A stretch of DNA of 64,000 nt from Stenopsyche tienmushanensis (Eukaryota > Arthropoda > Insecta > Trichoptera > Stenopsychidae), in the NCBI GenBank assembly GCA_008973525.1, contig WACJ01000115.1, forward strand, positions 620,001 through 684,000. The letters run 5' to 3'. Below are positions 24,345 through 36,857 of this stretch, in pieces; position 1 is the stretch's first letter; each line of letters opens with the position of its first letter. The position numbers were made by a program, and so were the translations under genes. The notes under the pieces are model-generated. The model saw only the letters and a list, made by a program, of their open reading frames with translations, did no database searches and was not told the DNA's origin.

Positions 24345-25385
24345 GTGAGAAATCCCCAGGTTTCGACACAATAGACAATACAGTTATTAAAAATCTTTCA
24401 TTTAAAATAATTATTCAGATTACGAAAATATTGAATGCATGTCTGAGGATGTGGTACTTCACATCCATTTGGAAATCGGTGAAAGTCATCAGACGACAGT
24501 AACCCAATTAATTAGATTATTTTATACGCTAAGCGAAATACTTGAAAAACGTATTCTAAATAGACTGGAAAAACTTAATATAAATGCTATTAATGATGAG
24601 CAATTCAGTTCTCGTAAGAATCATTCTACTGCCCATCAGTTGACCAAACTGACCGAATATATTACTAGAAACTTTAACACGAAGAGAAGTACCGGTATAA
24701 TACTACTCGACATCGAAAAAGCGTTTGACACCGTCTAATCCATGAGATGACATCCCTCAAATTTCCTATTTACCTTATTAAAATGATCCAATCTTATCTG
24801 TGCAAAAAATCATTTTCGGTAATCTTAAACAGAGCAACGTCAACTCCCCAATCTGTTTCAGCGGGAGATCCTCAGGGCAGTATTTTAGGACCTTTCCTAT
24901 TTAATTCATCGCACGATCTACCAACACCATCTTCATCAAACGTTGGATATTATACGAGCTCTCAGAGTAACAAGTTAATTATTGAAAATCTCCAACGATC
25001 GCTAAAAGCAGCATAAAAATATTTTCATCGCTGGAAACTTAAAATAAACAAAGAAAAAACGGAAGCTATTTTGTTTTCCGTAAAATATAAACATCGCCAA
25101 ACTGATCCATTAGTTGTCGGGTCCAGCTTCATTCAATGGAATTCCCAAGTGAAATACTTGGGGGAACTTTGGATAGAAGACTGAGGTGTCTGGGGCTCAT
25201 GCCCGCGGTTTAGCAGCAATGGAGGCGCTGCACTCTATTTTTCGTCGACGCAGTGCTCTTTCGACTTCCAATAAACTATTAATATACAACACTCTGATTC
25301 GACCGATAGTCACTCCTTCCGATACGTTGCTCCTGTCTGCAGCAACATTAGCAATTCCAATTATTACAAATTACACTTGGCTGTA
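24345..25385 (+). mobile_element. Jockey-like LINE reverse transcriptase, decayed
   Basis: Pieces in order: KSPGFDTIDNTVIKNL (24349), EILEKRILNRLEKLNINAIN with QFSSRKNHSTAHQLTKLTEY, then STGIILLDIEKAFDTV (the RT motif A region, first catalytic Asp), a stop, VSAGDPQGSILGPFLFN (RT block 4) and KYFHRWKLKINKEKTEAILF. The YADD-type box has decayed. Order and motifs fit a Jockey-clade reverse transcriptase. Both the 5' ORF and the 3' end are missing. Confidence 0.8.
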
Positions 25386-25389
25386 AAAA

Positions 25390-26235
25390 TTGCACTTAAC
25401 ACTTTTCCATACACCAATCTCAAACGAATGCATAAAAGAATTATCTTCCTTTTATAAAAAAAATATTTTCATATGCTAATACATAGTTTTTACACATTTG
25501 TATTTAAGATAAGGATAGTAATCTGAAAATTGAATTGTTAAACAATTTTTAATGTAAATGTGTATATTGATACGTCATTTTATCTCGTAAAATTATATTT
25601 TTTTCTGAATTAAGGTTTGTTAATAATAAAAAATAGATAATGTTGTTTTAAGAATTCTATAAATTAAATTATTAATTAAGAAATTAATTATTATGGTATT
25701 CAACTTTACAACCTTTAGATGTACTCGAGTATATTATAGCTGATCTATTGAAAACACATCCATACTTATTAGCATGCGACACCTATTTGAACAATCTGAA
25801 TTTGAACCCGAACCATCACCACGAGTCCTAGAATTATCCCACTATATCAACACTTGGTTTACAACCATGTATAGAGTTACTATGTTGAAAAAATAAACTA
25901 TTCACTCGATATGATATTTGATATATACACACAACAGTCACGTTGTATCATGTAAGGTTTCATCGCATCGTTTTCGTCCATAGACGTATCGTAATGAATT
26001 TGAGATTTTTTTTTAACATTGTTTGAAGTAAAAATTATTTTAAATCAGTTTTAATATCCAGGATGTACGACATTATTGGAATTTATACGACCAGGTTTGA
26101 AGTCATATGATGAATACGACATAAACGACCCTAACGCCATAGGAAGAGTAAAAAACCGAAAAGTGATGACAGGAAATATGTTATTTTTGCCGGAATAAAA
26201 CTAATTCAAAAAGATTATTTTCAGTACATGTCTTA
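25390..26235. other. AT-rich intergenic sequence
   Basis: Nothing recognisable between the LINE fragment and the next TTAACC-family repeat. Confidence 0.4.
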
Positions 26236-26239
26236 ATAC

Positions 26240-26422
26240 TTAATCCTCTGAATAGTGAGCTAATTTAAAATAATCATTAACATAGATACTATATTTGTAT
26301 GTCCGTCACTTATCGTATAAATCCACTTATCTGTCAGAACCGTCGCAGCGTGTGTGAAGCTTGTATATAAATAAATAAACACTCTCGATAGCATACAATA
26401 TTCATTCATTTTTGCGTCTGAA
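26240..26422 (+). repeat. TTAACC repeat family, copy B (truncated)
   Basis: It begins TTAATCCTCTGAATAGTGAG, then follows the family through GTATATAAATAAATAAACAC and CTCGATAGCATACAATATTC, and ends near 26422. Only the left half remains. Confidence 0.75.
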
Positions 26423-26429
26423 CAACGTG

Positions 26430-27770
26430 GCCGCTCAACAACATAATGTGTCGCCTAAACAATAACTCTTCTATACATAAACATTCTTGATATTTCCTAA
26501 AAAGATATTTCTATAAATAAGTTGTAAATTATTATCTCTTACGTAGGAGAAGCTGACTAAAGAATCATTAATAATTAAAATGAGTAAATTCAACAATAGT
26601 ATCCATGTAGAATGCTTATTATAGAAGGGATTAAATGTTCTAAATTATGCTGGAATATAAAAAAATTAATGCAAATAAACAGGTACAATTTTTTCGAAAG
26701 TAACCGAAAAAAATAACGGTTTGGAGCATCTATTTCAAATCATTAGTCGATGACCCTGCCCAACTTTATTAATCTTCTCAAAATTCATTTTTTAGGAAAT
26801 CATAACATATAACGCATTGCATTAAAAATATTACAAATAGTGCGCCACTGAACAAGAGGAAATTTATTCAAATACATACGCGTTCGTAAATATGTGATAT
26901 TAAATATTACACTTTAAAAATGTCAATATATATCATATTCCTTTTATTCTTTTTATGGCTATCATTTGAATGGGTATTTTGAGTTAATACGTAGATTATG
27001 TTTTAAATTTAATATTAACGACACTCGTGAAATACAAACACATATCTCAGGGTAGAGTGCAAATTTTGAAAGATAAAAAATTATGAAACCAAATTTTAAA
27101 CAATAAATAAAACAAAGATCATAATTAAAATCAAACTGTACTGAACATTTACGATGTGCTTTGTTATATTATTTTCGTTTTTATCACAAATATGAGGTTT
27201 GGCTATTAAAAGACGAGACTGTTGATTTTAATTTTAATGATGATCCTCTCAGTTACATCTCCGCGTCCTGAAGGTTTGGTTAGTTAGCTTTTAAACCAGG
27301 GAGTTGGAGTGTGTATTCAGTCTTTGTTTATATGTTTGGCTATGGTTGTCAATCTCTTGTTTCACTATAGATATGTTTAATTATCTGTGTATCATGTCAT
27401 TTGTCAGGTACCATGGAGCGTCGCCTATAATACGCATCATTTTGGACCGAAATCATTAAAGATGGTTTATAAAGTATAAAACAGGACTAGGAAAATTCGT
27501 AAAATGAATTGTTCGAATAACGAATATTAAATTAGTAAAGCATTCGAATATAATATATGTATGTTTTTAAACAAGTCAAAATTGAAGTTAAATTTGAAAT
27601 TTATTTGCTCATCAAAGACAAGAAGAAATTTAAGAATGTTTTAATAGTAGATGATTCGATTTACCCATCATTCCCCTATCGACGCCTACGTGACATTCAT
27701 TTAACAAGCACCACATTTACTCAGACATATTCAATCCGAACAGTGTTCATCAAATTTTATTCATCTTTCT
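26430..27770. other. Region upstream of the transporter gene
   Basis: No coding sequence was recognised. It probably holds the promoter and any 5' UTR exon of the downstream transporter, but I see no distinct core-promoter motif. Confidence 0.3.
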
Positions 27771-27774
27771 TAAT

Positions 27775-30700
27775 ATGAAAGTAGATAAAGAAAATATCAC
27801 TGAACGAACATTTCTCATAGAAAATTTTCAATCTGAGGGTCTTTCGTTATTTTTCACGATCTTATGCATAGTGGACTTATTCGGAGTATTCCCAATTGTT
27901 GCTCTACCTAAAGCCATTATTGATTGTGGTATTTATTAAATGCATAAAATTAATATTTACAATATTAAAGGACTATAATCATTTCAAAATGTTGTTAAAT
28001 TATAGGTGCTTTTGGTATCCCCATAGTGGTGTGTGTGTTTAGTGTTCAAATTTATGCCGCCATTCTACTTGGACGATGTTGGAACATTGCTGAAGAAATT
28101 AAACCATCGATTCGAGAAAAAAATAGGTTAGATTATTAATGTATTATATAATAGTAATTCATAAGGATGTAATATCTTAATAACAATTTTAGATATCCTT
28201 ATGCAGCCGTTGCAGAATTAACTTATGGCCCAGTTATGAGAACCTTTGTAACTATTCTATTAGATGCAACCGTATTTGGTGGAGGGATACCAAACCTTTT
28301 GGTTGGTAAGGCTTTAACATATTCTTAAAATATCGGCAATATAATTAATCCATTGTGTGAAAAAAATACATGAATCGATTTTCAATGTAGCTTCTCAAAA
28401 TCTTCAACTATTTGGTACGAAAGTTTCTGCGTATGAATTTAACGTTTCTTTTTGCTGGTGGTTAGTGATAATTGGATTTTTGCTATGTCCAATCATGTGG
28501 TTGGGATCGCCAAAGGATATGAAGTAAGTTTAATTTGCAAATTATCTCATTTTTGTTACTTTTATTTTATATGATATCAAAATATTCAATATAATGTCCT
28601 CCATTGATTTATATTGCACGGTACTTGGTCCCATTTATTCCCACTTTTCTCTTAATCTCCAATTAAGTAAGTCATACATCTAGGAATAACTCTATAATAT
28701 AATTTCGAATGAAATCAACCGGCTTTAATAATATAATTAATGTAAATACAGCCAATATAATACAGCAATGTTCTATAATTTTATCGATTATTTGTTATGC
28801 AAATGAATAGGTTGCAATATTCTTTGATAATTATTGATTATGATTTTGCATTTTTTTTATTAGAATAATAATAAAACATCAAATTTTCATTGATTGTTAT
28901 ATAAGGAGCACTCAATATTTTAGATATCAGAATTTAAAAAAACCATAATGAGCGTTGCATGTTACATACATAACATCATTTCATAGTATTGTAACTATGA
29001 AAATTACCGTATGTCAAGTAAACGTGTGTAATTTTATAAAACTGATCGATGTAGAACAATGACCAATTATAAATTTTCATACTAAAGAAGGTAAGAAGCC
29101 AATGGAGATACTTGAGCATGATGGCAGTTTATATAAAGCATGTTGTAAAACTATAAAAAATATTTTGCAATAAGCAACTTAAGCGGTCGTAATAATAAGT
29201 AAGTTTAAGTCAATAAATAATAACCACTAACACTACGAGACTTGAAGTGAGAGTCGGCAATCTTCCGCGTAAAACGTGTACCGAACTGAAATTTTTAGAT
29301 CCGAAAAAATAACAGTTTTACCGGTTATCAGTTCAGTTTCGGTTCGAAGTCCTACTTAATCCTTCTGTCGATGAATCTTTCTATTACCTCCCTTCAAGAA
29401 ATAGGTCTGGCTGGATCCTCATACATTTTGTATGGAAATGGACTAAAAAAAGCTCAAAAACGGAACTATAGAGACTCCTCTCCTACTTGCTCTACTAGCT
29501 TGAAAACTTAAGTCTTGTATGCACAGGACATTAGCCTGCCGTTTGAACCTGTGGCTTTTAGGCTTCTCCAACAATTTCGGTATTGCAATGTTAACAATAG
29601 GATAACAGCTTTGGATTGTTTCGGAAAGTATGAAATAGCTGCAACATTGTTTATAAATCCAAACACGGATGAATATATTGGACAAAGAAGCTCTGGCAAC
29701 ATCCCAAATTTGTGAAGTTCCAAAAAAGCAAGCACTGCCTGCTTAAGTTTTTCCACGCTATTGAAAGTTGCGAAAAAGTTGTCAGCAATAACCGTCCTTT
29801 CACTTTCTTTATTCTTGCCAGTTCATTCCAACATACAGGATACCTTTACAAAGATATCCATTTCTTAAATCATAGACCCACAATCTGATTTTATACTGAC
29901 ATATACTAAATACAGACTTTTCCAAACATGATGTGAAAAGATTTCTTACTACACATGTAAAAAAAAAACAGGTCAACATGAGATATATGGTTTAAAAAAA
30001 TATGAAGTGAAAGGATTAAAATTTCCGTACGGAACGTAAAGAAAAATGTGATTACATTTTTCTATTAATGCTTTTGTTTGAAGGCCAGGCGTTCCCGTTG
30101 AGAACCTTTCTTATCTTTGCCCTACTAAGGGAGCAAACGAAGTCAAAAAAATGTTAACACAGACTTAAAAAAGACGAATAAGCAAGGACATGAAAATAAT
30201 GAGATCTGCATGAAGTACTTCGAAATTCGTTCAGTTAACTAATAAATTGATAAAATGTGTATCTAATTATTATGGCTCAGTTATTCGCCGACATTCTGAT
30301 TCAATAGAAAATATGAAAAATGTTATATGGCCCATATACTATTATAAAATTTCGACTGATGAAGCTCCTCAGCATTCAAACTGTGCGGAAGGCACAGATT
30401 CTTGGTGCGAATTGCAGAAACATGCAACTACAAGATCGTTATATTGGGGGGACCCATAAGTAATCAATTATTTCGAATTAAAACCGAATCAATTCGAATC
30501 AATTATATATTTTCCATTATTATTTAGAACTTTTTGCCATCTTTCAGGCAAAGTTTCAATCTCTCTTTTACAAAAAGAGGCTGACTTTGACGAAAAATAG
30601 TTATTTGGGTAGATTTCAACTTTATTTACATTTCAAAATGTCTTATTTTCAATGGAGTGCCTAGAACTTTGAATAAAATAATAATCAGACGGCGCAATAT

Positions 30701-33700
30701 CTGGTGAATATGGCGGATAATATAGGAGTTCCTAATTGAGTTCCCTATTTTTTTCCTGGGTTACTTTAGCTGCAAGGGATCTGGCATTATCATGATGCAA
30801 TATAACGCCTTTTCGGTTGACGAAATTTGTATGTTTTTCGAATAACTTTGCATTTGCTCTGTCTAACTGTGAGCAATAAATTTGTGCATTGAAAGTTTCT
30901 CCTAAATTTAGAAACTCAAAATGTATTATCCTACCACAATCCCACCATATGCTCAAGAGGACCTTTTTTATAGCCAAAGAAGGCTTAGGAGTTGGTACAG
31001 CCGGTTGAGTAGTTGAAAGCCACCGCTTAGTTCTTTTAACGCGTTCCGTGCCACGTCCACCGTATATGGTGGACGCGGCGCGGATTTCTTTCGGATGTTT
31101 TCTTCCTCCATTTAAATACCATTTAACAAGTTATTTATTTTCTATTCAATGGAATTAGCACATGCAAATATTAAATAAACAGAATATAATAAATATATGT
31201 TTACATATAACATATAAAGGCATAAAATTAAAATAACTAAAATATACATATAAAATATGTTTAAATGTTATAAAATTATGTTTAAAATAAAATATAACTT
31301 TATATAATGTTACCACCTATTCATTAAAACAATTCAAACACATATGAGGTGATTTTGGACGATTAGGACAACATCTTGCGACTTTTTTTGCATTTTTTTT
31401 TTTCGCTTCCCGGAGATCGAGAATTTGTCAGTCAGTCAAATAGTCTCCAAAAAGCGAATCCAGCGTTCCCTGTTATATATTTCTACAATTTACAAATGTT
31501 AACTTTACGAACGTCTTTCTTAAATGTTCTTAAGATGGACAACTGTCTAAATATCTTTCGAGATCGACCTCGAAACTTGCATTCCTACCCTTGTCTGTTC
31601 GCACTTGCTTATCTTCACTTTTTTTGTTAATTTGACTAATAGTAGAGTCAAGCTTGTTGATCTAAGATAAAACAACACCTGAGAGAAAATGCGCTATATA
31701 TTGTCCATGTTTATCCCGTGCATTTCAATTTTGCATCGCTATCCCTTCTGTTTACGCACCGACTATTGAATTTGGGCGTGGAACGTGTTAACATTGTCGT
31801 ATAATATCCATTTTTCATTACAAGCTATAATCTAGTTAAAGTGTCTAGTTATAAGCGATATGCAGCAACTTTGTCAATCATCCCTGTTTATGTCGGACAA
31901 TTGATGAGGAATCCAACTGCCATAGCGTAATGAGCGCGTACAAATGCGACTCGCCGGTGAGACGTTGGCATTCAACAGGTTAAAAAATATTACCTAAAGA
32001 AGCTGTTTTTTTTTTCCAAACTGTTTTACAAACCAGCACCATTTTGTTACTTTTAAACAAAAAATATTAATTGAATATAATAGCGATACTCGTACAGATT
32101 AACAGTGTTTTCCAACTTTTTGTTTCAGGTAAGCCTAAATGAAAAAAATAATTAATGCTGCGGACTTGCATTTTTTTTGACATGCCATTTTGATGTTTTA
32201 AGCCTTTAACCACTTAAGGGCCAGTTTTTTTTTTAATCGTGCAAATTATTTTTGCGCTTGCAAATGCTTGGAAGTAGCCACCAATAAATTGTAGTTTCTA
32301 AAACATATTTATGTTATACATATTTTCCTTTTTTAGATTGATTTTAAAAACAAGTTATCGGCCTGTAGCAAAATATTAATAGATATATTTAAAAAAAAAA
32401 AATACAGCTCTAAAGCTATCTAAATTATTAGCACAAACATTATGTTCTGGCCAATTAGGCGCATGTTAGTACTGTACTATACGAATTTATCTCTTGCCCT
32501 ATTTTGTATATAACATTATCGTTCGCATATCACACTCCATACTTTGAATATAAATTATATAACTGGTTATTGAGCTATTTTTTTCATAAGTTGTTTTTTC
32601 AATTTTAGATCGCTATCTATACTATCGACGCTTTTAGTCAGCTCGGTGACGATAATAACGTGCTATTGTATTGTTTCTGATAACACCCCCAATACAAGAA
32701 TTGCACCACAAGCCATCCCGACCATGCAAGAGGTTTTGATCGCTTATGGTATTATTGCCTTTCAGGTAATTTTCTAATCTTAATTGATTGAAAAAAATTA
32801 AATATATTAAATTATAAACTTAAAATTATTAACACATCGTCTGTGGGTCCATCGGTAACTCATTGATATATAACTCCGTTTATTTCGGTTTTTTTTAACA
32901 ATTCCTTCAACCTTATATATATTGTTGACGATCACATCAATTATAAAAATGATATTCAAAATATCATTGATGAGACTAGTCTTGTAGCCATTTTCGGAGA
33001 CATTAAGATGTTAATGTACAATAGTTGTTCGAACTTTGCTTAAATCACAAAGCGAATCCTTATCCTATTAAAATCTATAGGAATTTGAGTTGCGTATCAC
33101 GCTTCAAAAATATGACGTTTTAGAAGCTGTTCCTGTGCAAAAGTTAATTGTCAAAATCATTAAAAAGCCTTTTTTTCTTCACAATCAACACATGGAATTG
33201 TTAGAAGAAAATGATGCAGATTAGGATCAAATAAGTACAATAAGAAGAGCTTGTATTTGATTATTTGCCAATTGCTTATTAATTAATAAACCCCCATTGA
33301 TCGAAAACCGCGCCTGCTTTTAATTGCGACCTACTCCAGAGCGTATTCCCTGTAATCAACAGGAGTTACCGGTACTAAAAACCTTTTAAATTAATTTTTA
33401 AATTATCAAAAATTCAAACCATCTTATCTATTTAATAATAGAGACATCTTTCGGTATTAGGTTGCTACAATATATTACATAAACAGCCTTCCACGACCAT
33501 ATTTATAAAAATATTATTTTGATGCTGTCCTCATTTAAATTATATTGTAAAAATTCAGTTCGACATACATCCAATGCTAATGACAATTCAAGTTGATATG
33601 AAAGATGGATCGAAGATTGGATCTGCTGTCGTTGGAGGATTTTCAGGTATTATTAAATTCTGTATGAAGGATTTTTGAATATTTATCCATTACGTCCAAA

Positions 33701-36700
33701 AATGGGGTTGCAATAGCACATTTACTTAAACCAGTTTATAATTTAGCACTCACTATTATTGGCAGCACAGGCAGACAAAGCCTTATCTAATCCCTTCAAT
33801 TTATTTACGTTCATGACTCTTTCAGATCATTAAATTTCCATTTTTCTTAATTCACATCCAAAAAACGTCATACAAGTATAATTTAAATTCCAGAGCCGGA
33901 AGCATTAAATCACAGTTGATGATTTGTTGAAATGTGAGGATAATTTTGTTCCAAAAAATATATATAATTAGTCAATTCAAATGATTTGAAGGACTTAAAT
34001 ATTTCGAGATCTACAAAATGTAATGACCAAAAAATTTGTTAGTTTTTAAATGATTAGTGACATTTTTTATAGACACAATGTTGGGCATCAGAGACAGTCT
34101 AATATTGGATACGTTTGCACCCAAGCATATTTGATAAATTATATTTGTATGTAGTAAAAATGAAACTAACAACGATGAATAAATACAAAAGCAATATGTT
34201 TTTAGAGGACTTTCCTAATCTATTATCTTTGATGGCCTCTCTCTTATTATGATAGTAATGTGTGATATGAATTGCAACAATAAATGTTCATCGGGATCCT
34301 AGAAAACAGACGATTTTAACAGATTTTTCAAGTTTATTTTTTTAGAACAAGTAATCATGCAATAAAGTGAAAATATTGATTTTCATAAATAACGATTTAT
34401 TTTGTTGATAATAGAATGTCCAGTTAGGAATGTCGTTTTTTAAATGAAAGAGTTAAATTCAAACAAAAAAAAATAATTTATTTCATCGATACAGTGTATT
34501 CTTCTTCCATAGATACAACCTTTTCCCATCTATTTAATTTTTTTTTTTGATTCCGGAAGATCAAAATTCAATCTCGAAAAATGACAGATGATCCTATATA
34601 TATTTTAAATAAATAAAATATTAAAATATGTTCCAATTGCCTAATTAAAATAAAACGTCATTCTAAACCGGATAGCGGATAAAATTTAATAAAACATTTT
34701 TTACTTCAGTTACAGCAATAATGTTCTCTTTAACTACTGGTCTAGCAACTTATAGATATGGATCCCATATCGAACCAAATATCCTTCAAGGTATGAATGT
34801 TTTCTGTTTTTCTTATTACATAATTAAAGGAATCTAATTTTTGGCAATAAATTGACCCATTATCAAAATTAAAGAATCGATCTGAGGGTTTCTTTTACAC
34901 TTAAAATATGTTTTTTGTACACATTTACCATCATCACAATCAAATCAAATTCGAATTTAAATCATCATATTTATCATATTTAATCTACATTCCACAAAGG
35001 CTTTTGTCTATCATTTTAAATACTCTATATTTCACAACACACTCTATTCTTAGATTTAACCTGTTAAATGCCAACGACACACCGGCGAGTCGCATTTGTA
35101 CGCGTTCATTACGCTCTGGCAGTTAAAAGGTTAATAATAAGACACCTAGGTTGGAGAAACCAGTAGATATTTCGCATGATTTAATAATTCTTAAAAAATT
35201 TTTTTAGGATTACCAGGAACCTTGCCATTGTATTTCATCGTACTTTTGGTGACATTCCAACTGTGCCTGTCGAGCGCTGTTGGTAGTTCTGCTTTATTTC
35301 AACACATAGAAGATAAATTTAAAATACCTAGAGGTAAGAAAGTCTTTAAAATTTTACCAACAAATTCAATAATTTAACCAACTAAACAATTGTTACACAA
35401 TTATGTGTGAATCATAAACATTGCTGCGCGGGCCCGTCTGCGCGAAATCGCTGTTAATCTGAATAAATATTAAGTGTATCAAATTAACTGCTACTTGAAA
35501 GTTGAAAATTAATAAAACTTGATCTGACAGGTACTGTACATTAACATGTATGGTAGTATGATCGCGTATTTGCGAGCGAATTCCAGTGATTGAGAATTAT
35601 ATTTTGAGCTTTGAGAGAGACAGAGACAGATAACTGTGCACGAGAGTCAGAGACGGAGAACTTCCTGCGTATATCGCACGATTGTATAGATCGTTATCCC
35701 AAATGTATCGGCAAATAATGATGTGTGAATGATAATTAACATACAGGAAGCCAGTTACACTTTTCTAATATTACTTTATAATATCTATATATTGTATTAT
35801 AGCACCTGTAGGTAGTTCCGTAATTAAGCGGTTCGACCCGCGACTCAATCATCTTGGGTTTAAATCCTACAGGAGATGTAACAGGCGACCACATTTTTAA
35901 ATACATATAAGGCCATGAAAAACCATGCCAAAATGGTAAGCAATGCTCTCATACAAAGGATTGCTAAAAGCCACCTAAATATATTTAATTAATAAATTTA
36001 ATTGATCATTCTGTAGCTTTAAATTGGTTTCATTAAATCTGTCAAATAAGTCATATAAGCATCATTATAAGCGTCATTTTTTTAATTAATTGAACCACAA
36101 ATCATTGTCTATATGTTCCAAAAATAAATATACATTGAACATAGAGTGCATACTTTAATACATGACTTAACTTAAAGGTGCATTGACCGTTACAAAGCCG
36201 GTTATATGGCCAACGGCGTTTGATAAAATTCATCACATTGCGTCTAGTCTTAATTTGAACAATTCCTTTTTGAAGTATTAGCAATGTAAATTTATGCAGT
36301 TATCTTATTATTTAAATACACTATATTTATGAAAAAACATGTTGAAAATGACTAAACCAATCATTATTAGTTTTCAGCTATAGAAGATGCTTAATACGAT
36401 CACTCGTCGTGGCCTTTGGTGTTCTTCTCGGAGAGATTGTGCCACGGTTTGATTTGGTGATGAGTCTTATTGGAAGTACACTTACTGGACCGCTGATGTT
36501 TATATTGCCGCCGTTATTCTATAGCAAGCTATTGAAAATGAGGAATCAAACCAAATTTCCTCTTCTCAATGGAAATACTTGCAACATTAACAAGATGCAG
36601 ACTGATGCACGAGATGAATCGAACGCTGAAACAATATCACTCATACACAATCAACCCATACGAGTCTTAAACACTAAAGACAGAATCGAAACAGTTTTAT

Positions 36701-36840
36701 CGCTCATTATAGTGATTTTTGGTGTATCAATAACATTAATATCGACATTTTATAATTGGTCAAATGTTATACGATATGCAAGATTTACACCTTCTTGTCT
36801 TTTGAATATCACTTCAAACTCTTTACTATACGGTATTTAA
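27775..36840 (+). CDS. Amino-acid/auxin permease family transporter (SLC32/36/38-like), nine exons
   Basis: Exons: 27775-27928, 28006-28126, 28193-28305, 28391-28523, 32609-32765, 33559-33646, 34710-34790, 35208-35333, 36371-36840 (TAA). All junctions are GT-AG with matching phases and join to 480 codons. The product is a multi-pass membrane protein expected to move amino acids across the plasma or lysosomal membrane, probably with protons or sodium; substrate unknown. Support: TM1 LFGVFPIVALPKAIIDCG, then YAAILLGRCWNIAEE, RYPYAAVAELTYGP, SQNLQLFG, CPIMWLGSPKDMK, IIAFQFDIHPMLMTIQVDMK, FQLCLSSAVGSSALFQHIE, and GEIVPRFDLVMSLIGSTLTG in exon 9, all in family order. About ten to eleven hydrophobic segments, normal length. 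The start is the first in-frame ATG before TM1, giving a short hydrophilic N-terminus. Intron 4 (4.1 kb) holds piggyBac-like and mariner debris. The exon 9 acceptor is AG at 36369-36370; the AG at 36376-36377 would give a stop. Confidence 0.88.
29356..30019 (-). mobile_element. piggyBac-like element with transposase fragment
   Basis: Both ends carry TTAATCCTT (left TTAATCCTTCTGTCGATG; right, inverted, TTAATCCTTTCACTTCAT) with TTAA borders. Minus-strand frames at 29443-29756 include DNFFATFNSVEKLKQAV and FINNVAAISYFPKQSKAVIL. These fit the catalytic DN(Y/W)F block and the VPKKNK-like block of piggyBac transposases. Most of the protein is missing. It lies in intron 4 of the transporter gene. 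Confidence 0.6.
30450..31025 (-). mobile_element. mariner transposase remnant
   Basis: The minus-strand frame 30732-30977 contains KKVLLSIWWDCGRIIHFEFL, NAQIYCSQLDRANAKL and VILHHDNARSLAAKV. After a stop comes ELLYYPPYSPDIAPSDYYF, giving the mariner WWD, HDNAR and PDxAPSDY blocks with both downstream Asp positions. GGGGGGACCCATAAGTAATC at about 30446 may be its terminal repeat. The N-terminal third is missing. It lies in transporter intron 4, next to a piggyBac-like element. Confidence 0.8.
31036..31791 (-). mobile_element. piggyBac-like element with matching TIRs
   Basis: Left end TTAACGCGTTCCGTGCCACG, right end (inverted) TTAACACGTTCCACGCCC, both starting at TTAA. On the minus strand at about 31320-31395 the frame reads CKKVARCCPNRPKSPHMCLN followed by CFNE and a stop, the cysteine-rich C-terminus of piggyBac transposases. 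The rest of the transposase is absent. 756 bp, non-autonomous. Confidence 0.75.
31910..31985 (-). repeat. Short TTAA-ended repeat, copy 1
   Basis: On the minus strand it reads TTAACCTGTTGAATGCCAAC, then CACCGGCGAGTCGCATTTGT and ACGCGCTCATTACGCTATGG. The same ~75-bp block occurs at 35053-35134. Likely a piggyBac-type terminus. Confidence 0.6.
35053..35134 (+). repeat. Short TTAA-ended repeat, copy 2
   Basis: It reads TTAACCTGTTAAATGCCAAC ... CACCGGCGAGTCGCATTTGT ... and ends CAGTTAAAAGGTTAA. TTAA lies at both ends with short inverted TTAACC(T/T) edges, so the whole unit may be a miniature element of about 80 bp. It sits in intron 7 of the transporter gene, inverted relative to the copy at 31910. 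Confidence 0.6.
35555..35752 (-). repeat. TTAACC repeat family, copy C (minus, right half)
   Basis: The reverse complement contains ACACATCATTATTTGCCGAT, GGATAACGATCTATACAATC and GATATACGCAGGAAGTTCTC, then a TCTCTGTCTC-rich stretch and GGAATTCGCTCGCAAATACG. This is the right half of the family in intron 8 of the transporter. Confidence 0.7.
35805..35873 (+). repeat. tRNA-like SINE head or tRNA pseudogene
   Basis: 69 bases beginning CCTGTAGG and ending CCTACAGG, so the ends pair over 8 bp like an acceptor stem. AATTAAGCGGTTCGACCC and CTTGGGTTTAAATCCTAC resemble A- and B-box regions. The anticodon arm is not convincing and the T-stem is poor, so a functional tRNA is unlikely. It lies in intron 8 of the transporter gene. 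Confidence 0.4.
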
Positions 36841-36849
36841 ATGTCTGAT

Positions 36850-36856
36850 AAATAAA
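36850..36856 (+). terminator. Candidate poly(A) signal of the transporter gene
   Basis: AATAAA at 36851-36856, eleven bases after the stop codon, at the border of the GC-rich repeat that follows. Cleavage would fall inside that repeat, so the transcript end may be repeat-derived. A short 3' UTR is inferred. Confidence 0.4.
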
Positions 36857-36857
36857 A

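Noticed and set aside
36409..36840. Stand-alone gene of 143 codons
   Set aside because: It is the interior of the last transporter exon, which begins at 36371 and is reached by splicing; the apparent start is a GTG codon.
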